Source of the DNA: JBAXAM01 sp964213355
GTDB lineage: Bacteria > Pseudomonadota > Gammaproteobacteria > UBA9339
Direction of reading: 5' to 3'
Length of the DNA stretch: 64,000 bases
NCBI GenBank assembly: GCA_964213355.1
Contig: CAXOVY010000001.1
Span: 62,001 to 126,000 of the forward strand
In this document: piece after piece, positions 60,054 to 64,000 of the stretch
How positions within the stretch are numbered: position 1 is the first letter of the stretch
Layout of the letters: each line of letters starts with the position of its first letter
The notes under the pieces: model-generated
What the model saw: only the letters and a program-made list of their open reading frames with translations
Told to the model about the DNA's origin: nothing
Databases searched by the model: none
Translations under genes and position numbers: made by a program

Positions 60054-61079
60054 ATGTTATCACAAAACTATCCAACAAAATATTGGCATAAGTTAGAAAA
60101 TGGTAGAATCCAGTGTGATCTTTGTCCCCAGGCTTGCAAGTTAAACGAAGGGCAGCGTGGTATTTGCTATGTAAGGATGCGGCAAAATGATCAAGTTGTG
60201 CTTACCACTTATGGGCGATCGAGTGGTTTTTGTGTTGATCCAATAGAAAAAAAACCGCTAAATCATTTTTTGCCCGGTTCAACCATTTATTCTTTTGGTA
60301 CTGTTGGTTGTAATTTATTATGTAAGTTTTGCCAAAATTGGGATATCAGCAAAGCACGCGAAGATGATGGTTTAGCAGCTAGTGCTACGCCACAAAATAT
60401 TGCCAAAACTGCTAAAGAACAACAATGTAGGAGTGTTGCTTTTACCTATAATGAGCCAATTATTTTTATGGAATATGCTATTGATGTTGCGAAAGCTTGT
60501 CATGAACTAGGCGTTAAAACCGTGGCGGTAACTAATGGTTATATTTGCGATGAGCCACGTAAAGAATTTTTTTCCTACATGGACGCAGTTCGTGTTGATC
60601 TTAAGGCCTTTACCGATAAATTTTATAAAAATATAACCGGTTCGCATTTGCAGCCAGTGCTGGACACTCTTGTTTACTTAAAAAAGTATACGAATGTTTG
60701 GCTTGAGGTTATTTGTCTTTTAATTCCCGGTGAGAATGATTCTGCCGCTGAAATTGAAGAGTCAACCAAGTGGCTCGCAGAAAACTTAGGGGTAGATGTT
60801 CCTGTGCATTTTACTGCTTTTCATCCGGCGTGGAAGATGCTTGATAAACCAGTAACGCCATTGGAGACTTTAATTCGTGCACGTAATATCGCCATGAAAA
60901 ATGGAATGCGATATGCTTATACGGGTAATGTCTATTATCCCGAAGGCAGCAAAACTTTTTGTCATAATTGTAAAAAATGCATAATCGATCGTGCTGGCTA
61001 TACTATTGCAGAATATAACTTGAGCGAGATGGGAAGTTGTAAGTTTTGTGGTGTTCAATGTGCTGGAGTATTTAACTAA
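60054..61079 (+). CDS. amrS: AmmeMemoRadiSam system radical SAM enzyme
   Basis: Radical-SAM protein. An N-terminal Cys-rich segment ([18 protein letters not shown]) precedes the cluster motif [15 protein letters not shown] (Cys-x3-Cys-x2-Cys). [13 protein letters not shown] is typical of the group, and further Cys pairs lie at the C-terminus ([15 protein letters not shown]). The ATG at 60054 follows AGAGGA. 341 residues. The substrate is unknown. Confidence 0.93.
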   Translation: MLSQNYPTKYWHKLENGRIQCDLCPQACKLNEGQRGICYVRMRQNDQVVLTTYGRSSGFCVDPIEKKPLNHFLPGSTIYSFGTVGCNLLCKFCQNWDISKAREDDGLAASATPQNIAKTAKEQQCRSVAFTYNEPIIFMEYAIDVAKACHELGVKTVAVTNGYICDEPRKEFFSYMDAVRVDLKAFTDKFYKNITGSHLQPVLDTLVYLKKYTNVWLEVICLLIPGENDSAAEIEESTKWLAENLGVDVPVHFTAFHPAWKMLDKPVTPLETLIRARNIAMKNGMRYAYTGNVYYPEGSKTFCHNCKKCIIDRAGYTIAEYNLSEMGSCKFCGVQCAGVFN

Positions 61080-61782
61080 GAGTCTCTCTTTGCTTTTCAA
61101 AAATTTGTTTAAGCCCGAACTTTGCTAGATCAAGCAGCGCGTTTAACTCGTGTTGATTAAAGGTGCCGTGTTCTGCCGTTCCTTGGATTTCGACAAAATT
61201 GCCATCTTCGGTTATAACAATATTCATGTCAGTATCGACGTTGCAGTCTTCGGCATAATCAAGATCAAGTACCAGGCTGCCTTTGTAAAGACCAACTGAA
61301 ACTGCTGCGACCAATTGTTTGAGTGGATTTTCTTTTAATTTAAGTTTTTGCTGTAGGTAACCAAGAGCATCAACCAATGCAATGCAACTGCCGGTTATAG
61401 CCGCGGTTCTGGTGCCTCCATCGGCTTGAAGTACGTCGCAATCAATAGTAATGGTATTTTCACCGATAAGTTTTAAATTAACTACAGATCGTAGTGAGCG
61501 GCCGATAAGGCGTTGAATTTCCAGGGTGCGCCCCCCTTGCCGACCACGTGCTGCTTCGCGGTCAGTGCGGGTATGAGTAGAGCGTGGCAACATGCCATAT
61601 TCGGCAGTTAACCAGCCTTGATTGCTATTCTTAAGAAATTTTGGTACGCCACTTACTACTGATGCGGTACACAGTACTTTAGTGTCGCCAAATTCTATTA
61701 ATGCTGAACCTTCGGCATGTTTAGCATAATTGCGGGTAATTTTGATGGTTCGTAATTCATTGAAAGCACGGTTGCTAGGGCG
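61072..61782 (-). CDS. rph: Ribonuclease PH
   Basis: Phosphorolytic 3'-5' exoribonuclease that trims tRNA and rRNA ends. It begins [20 protein letters not shown] and shows [48 protein letters not shown] and [18 protein letters not shown]. The ATG at 61782, behind AGAGGAAA, gives 236 residues; an earlier in-frame start adds ten unconserved residues. Divergent from yicC, as in E. coli. Confidence 0.97.
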   Translation of the reverse strand, partial: RPSNRAFNELRTIKITRNYAKHAEGSALIEFGDTKVLCTASVVSGVPKFLKNSNQGWLTAEYGMLPRSTHTRTDREAARGRQGGRTLEIQRLIGRSLRSVVNLKLIGENTITIDCDVLQADGGTRTAAITGSCIALVDALGYLQQKLKLKENPLKQLVAAVSVGLYKGSLVLDLDYAEDCNVDTDMNIVITEDGNFVEIQGTAEHGTFNQHELNALLDLAKFGLKQIFEKQRETLS

Positions 61783-61885
61783 CATGACGATTTTCCTCTT
61801 ACTATGGAACAAATAATAAACTTTTTATTGCGGTTAGAATAGTTAAATAGTAACTTGGTGTAAATTTATTTCAGAAAGGCTATCT

Positions 61886-62752
61886 ATGATTCAAAGCATG
61901 ACCACGTTTGCAAGATTTTCTGACCAAGGTACTTGGGGTATGGCGACTTGGGAAATACGCGTCGTTAACCATCGGTATTTTGATTGTAGTATTAAAATGC
62001 CGGAGATTTTGCGGTCGCTTGAGACTAATATTAGATTGCGCCTGCAACAACAGCTGCATCGTGGGCGTATTGAATGTGCATTGAAGTTTCAGCCAGGTGA
62101 ACAAAGTGGTTTGAATTTAATGTTAAATATCAGTTTGGTAAAAAAGCTAGCCGATGCGATTGGTGAAGTGAAAAATTATGTGTCAACAAAACCCGTAGTT
62201 GACCCCATGAAAATTTTAGCCTGGCCACAAGTTTTGCAGGTTGTTGAAGAGGATGTTGAAGCGGTGCATAAAATAATTTTGCAACTATTCGAAAAAACAT
62301 TGGCAGATTTAATTGCTGCGCGTGTGCGTGAGGGGGCAGCGCTTGCGGAAATAATGCAAAGTAAATTGCAGGAAGTTTTAGCTATAGCGAGCAAAGTGAA
62401 AACTAAAGTTCCGTTAGTACTCGCAAATCAACGCGCAAAAATTATGCAGCGGTTAGATGCGATAAAGAGTGAGTTAGACCTGACTCGTTTGGAACAGGAG
62501 ATGGTATATATTGCTCAGCGGATGGATGTTGCTGAAGAGCTTGATCGTTTAGAAACGCACAGTAAAGAAATTGGACGTATATTGACTGCCGGTGGCAATG
62601 TTGGTAAGCGGCTTGATTTTTTGATGCAGGAATTAAATCGAGAGGCTAATACCTTAGCATCAAAATCTGTGGATGTTGAAGTAACGCAAGCTGCAGTGGA
62701 ATTAAAGGTATTGATCGAGCAAATGCGCGAGCAGGTGCAGAATATTGTTTAA
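61886..62752 (+). CDS. yicC: YicC/YloC-family endoribonuclease
   Basis: Stress-linked RNA endonuclease family. It shows MIQSMTTFARFSDQGTWG, WEIRVVNHRYFDCSIKMPE, RGRIECALKF, the central LDLTRLEQEMVYIAQRMDVAEEL and the C-terminal GKRLDFLMQELNREANTLASK. 288 residues, full length. gmk, the usual next gene, is absent; a convergent gene overlaps by 4 bp. Confidence 0.95.
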   Translation: MIQSMTTFARFSDQGTWGMATWEIRVVNHRYFDCSIKMPEILRSLETNIRLRLQQQLHRGRIECALKFQPGEQSGLNLMLNISLVKKLADAIGEVKNYVSTKPVVDPMKILAWPQVLQVVEEDVEAVHKIILQLFEKTLADLIAARVREGAALAEIMQSKLQEVLAIASKVKTKVPLVLANQRAKIMQRLDAIKSELDLTRLEQEMVYIAQRMDVAEELDRLETHSKEIGRILTAGGNVGKRLDFLMQELNREANTLASKSVDVEVTQAAVELKVLIEQMREQVQNIV

Positions 62753-63312
62753 AAAACAATCTCATCCATCACTACATCCCATGGGTTTGGTTCAAATTCG
62801 ACTTGCTGCCATTCATATCCAACTCCAAGCAGGTAAGGTCCTGCTTTAGGGTTTTGTTGTTTAAACGCAAAAGTACGGTCATAACAACCAGCACCCCGTC
62901 CAAGACGAAAGCGATTGTTGTTGAAACCAAGTAATGGCACAATCACTAGATCTAATTTTTGTGGTGCGATGATTTTTGTTGAACAAGTTTTTGGCTCGGG
63001 AATTTTGCGTTTTGTTATTGTTAATTCATCATGCTTAAGAAACCTAATGAAGTGTAAGGGGTTTTTTATTTTTGGATCACAGACTGGCAAATAGCAGTTT
63101 TTCCCTTGTTGCCAAATAGTTTCAATAATTGGCCAAACGTCGATTTCGTTGTCAATTGAAATGTAACAGGCAATGTTTTTACTGTGGACAAATATCTCAC
63201 TTGCCACGATTTTGGTTTTGATTTTTTGCGAAGCTACAAGGCAAAGATCTGGTGTTAAGTTGCAGAGTTTTTTTTTGATTTGTTGACGTAGGTTGTTTAG
63301 ATCTTGTGGCAT
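62749..63312 (-). CDS. ygfA: 5-formyltetrahydrofolate cyclo-ligase
   Basis: Returns 5-formyl-THF to the folate pool as 5,10-methenyl-THF with ATP. It shows IACYISIDNEIDVWPII, LDLVIVPLLGFN and the ATP loop RFRLGRGAGCYDR. 187 residues. Its location immediately downstream of a 6S RNA on the same strand is a hallmark of gammaproteobacteria. Confidence 0.94.
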   Translation of the reverse strand: MPQDLNNLRQQIKKKLCNLTPDLCLVASQKIKTKIVASEIFVHSKNIACYISIDNEIDVWPIIETIWQQGKNCYLPVCDPKIKNPLHFIRFLKHDELTITKRKIPEPKTCSTKIIAPQKLDLVIVPLLGFNNNRFRLGRGAGCYDRTFAFKQQNPKAGPYLLGVGYEWQQVEFEPNPWDVVMDEIVF

Positions 63313-63317
63313 TAAAT

Positions 63318-63502
63318 TAACTCCGCAATATCGCTGTAAGTTGCGTTCTGAACCCCAAAAATTATGGGCGGGCTTCTTGGCAACATTTCAGGCTTCCTAC
63401 TAAATCAATGTAGGCTTGCACAACAACGTTAACACGCAAAACCCATTATGCAAATTTATCGATTCAAGAATTTAATTCCTACTGGCGTATATTGCAGAGC
63501 AG
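63318..63502 (-). ncRNA. ssrS: 6S RNA
   Basis: About 185 nt directly upstream of the cyclo-ligase gene, the classic ssrS place. The terminal stem is visible: CTCTGCAATATACGC near the 5' end (63485-63499) pairs with GCGATATTGCGGAG near the 3' end (63321-63334). AAGAAGCC and GGGGTTCAGAACGCAACTTACAGC occur in the 3' half, resembling E. coli 6S. An excellent promoter sits just upstream. The RNA would mimic an open promoter and hold sigma-70 polymerase in stationary phase. Confidence 0.85.
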
Positions 63503-63507
63503 GGAAA

Positions 63508-63537
63508 ATTATACGCTTGTTATTTTATGTTTGCCAA
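63508..63537 (-). promoter_or_regulatory. 6S RNA promoter
   Basis: Minus strand: TTGGCA (63532-63537), an 18-bp spacer, and a perfect TATAAT (63508-63513). Transcription should start near 63501, matching the beginning of the 6S terminal stem. The promoter overlaps the last codons of the zapA-like remnant. Confidence 0.75.
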
Positions 63538-63609
63538 TGTTTGACGCAGTTTGTTTAAGCGTATGTTTAAGTCGCAGTTGTCTAGTTGAGATTGTTGTTT
63601 TGCGAGTAT
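63520..63609 (-). pseudogene. C-terminal remnant of a zapA-like gene
   Basis: A 29-codon open tail, ending LNIRLNKLRQTLANIK before TAA at 63520, runs from the edge of the IS21 element. In gammaproteobacteria zapA (cell-division FtsZ-ring protein) lies just upstream of ssrS and ends in a similar amphipathic helix. Position and helix support a ZapA tail; the short length keeps the identity tentative. Confidence 0.45.
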
Positions 63610-63614
63610 TGCAT

Positions 63615-63706
63615 ATTCCGATCCAAATCGATCAATGATTCCAGTCCAAACCGATCAGTAATTCCAGTCCAAATCGATTAACGATTCCAGTTCAAATCGA
63701 TCAAAA
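63615..63706. repeat. Four 23-bp tandem repeats at the IS21 left end
   Basis: Units start at 63615, 63638, 63661 and 63684, each beginning ATTCC and containing the core CCAAATCGATCA or a close variant. These are the transposase-binding repeats expected inside IS21-family ends. They are imperfect, differing at a few positions each. Confidence 0.88.
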
Positions 63707-63805
63707 CTTTCATGTCGAATGACCCACAATAATCAGATTTAAAACCTGATTGTTTTTTCAAAATAAGTTGTACTTCCAAGATTAATTAAAATTTGGAGAT
63801 ACAAA

Positions 63806-64000
63806 ATGAGAGGTCATATAACAATGAGAAAAATTCGGGAAATATTACGTTTAAAATTTGCTCTTGAAATGGGAAACCAAAAAATCGCCAATAGTTTGGC
63901 AATTAGCAGCAGTACTGTACATGAATGTTTGCGCAGGGCTAATTTAGCTAATCTTAGCTGGCCGCTGCCAGATAACATAGATGATGAGATATTGGAGAAA
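63806..64000 (+). CDS. istA: IS21-family transposase IstA (N-terminal part)
   Basis: 65 codons are visible before the window ends. GGAG precedes the ATG. The N-terminal helix-turn-helix reads MRKIREILRLKFALEMGNQK then SLAISSSTVHECLRRA, followed by LSWPLPDNIDDEILE, the pattern of IS21 transposases. The DDE catalytic domain would follow outside. No frameshift is seen in the visible part. Confidence 0.88.
   Translation, partial: MRGHITMRKIREILRLKFALEMGNQKIANSLAISSSTVHECLRRANLANLSWPLPDNIDDEILEK

Larger units (their letters stand above)
63610..64000 (+). mobile_element. Left end of an IS21-family insertion sequence (continues outside)
   Basis: The element probably begins at the TG at 63610. This precedes a four-fold 23-bp repeat array, a spacer, and the start of an IstA-type transposase. 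Multiple terminal repeats followed by istA are the IS21 layout. The right end, istB and target duplication lie beyond the window. Confidence 0.75.

Overview
The window is a 64 kb stretch of an AT-rich gammaproteobacterial chromosome. Three things point to this group. The gene order tRNA-Tyr/Gly/Thr, tuf, tRNA-Trp, secE, nusG, rplKAJL, rpoBC, rpsLG, fusA, tuf, then S10, spc and alpha is the gammaproteobacterial one. There is a 6S RNA directly ahead of a 5-formyltetrahydrofolate cyclo-ligase gene. Outer-membrane genes such as mlaA and bamE are present. Low GC, tight packing and a very large coiled-coil protein of effector-like composition suggest a host-associated member, perhaps of the Legionellales. 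That placement is an inference; no 16S gene is present.

Layout. (1) 1-860: the 3' part of tpiA. (2) 872-7844, minus strand: a compact seven-gene operon dapE-asd-lysC-dapB-dapA-dapD-lysA-like for diaminopimelate and lysine. Its asd is of the archaeal/fungal type and its terminal decarboxylase is atypical. (3) 8022-39976, plus strand: the transcription and translation superblock, with four tRNAs, two identical tuf genes, secE, nusG, rplKAJL, rpoBC, the str genes and the complete S10, spc and alpha operons. It ends at a strong bidirectional terminator. Several RNA structures sit between its genes: a terminator overlapping the rplA stop, an rplJ leader, an rplL-rpoB hairpin, a multi-hairpin leader before rpsM, and a hairpin before rpsD. 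(4) 40006-42782: ssb, tRNA-Pro, mlaA, trmL, smpB and bamE. (5) 42871-48216: an accessory pair, a 185-aa orphan and a 1537-aa repeat-rich coiled-coil protein. (6) 48278-56000: tadA, xseA, the anaerobic ribonucleotide reductase pair nrdD/nrdG, an MFS transporter, a YbhB-like protein, the tail of a decayed thpR gene, and rlmI. (7) 55951-61079: der and the three AmmeMemoRadiSam genes, split by an AAA/DUF4143 ATPase gene preceded by an 18-bp perfect inverted repeat. (8) 61072-64000: rph, yicC, the cyclo-ligase, 6S RNA, a short zapA-like remnant, and the left end of an IS21-family insertion sequence with four 23-bp terminal repeats and the start of istA.

How it works together. Most of the window is core growth machinery organised as a few long co-directional units. 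The accessory signals are the noncanonical lysine operon, the giant coiled-coil protein, the ATPase with its palindrome, and the IS21 copy that appears to have cut a gene just upstream of the 6S RNA promoter. Five convergent gene pairs overlap at their 3' ends by 4 to 18 bp, so the genome is compact and largely lacks terminators between convergent genes.
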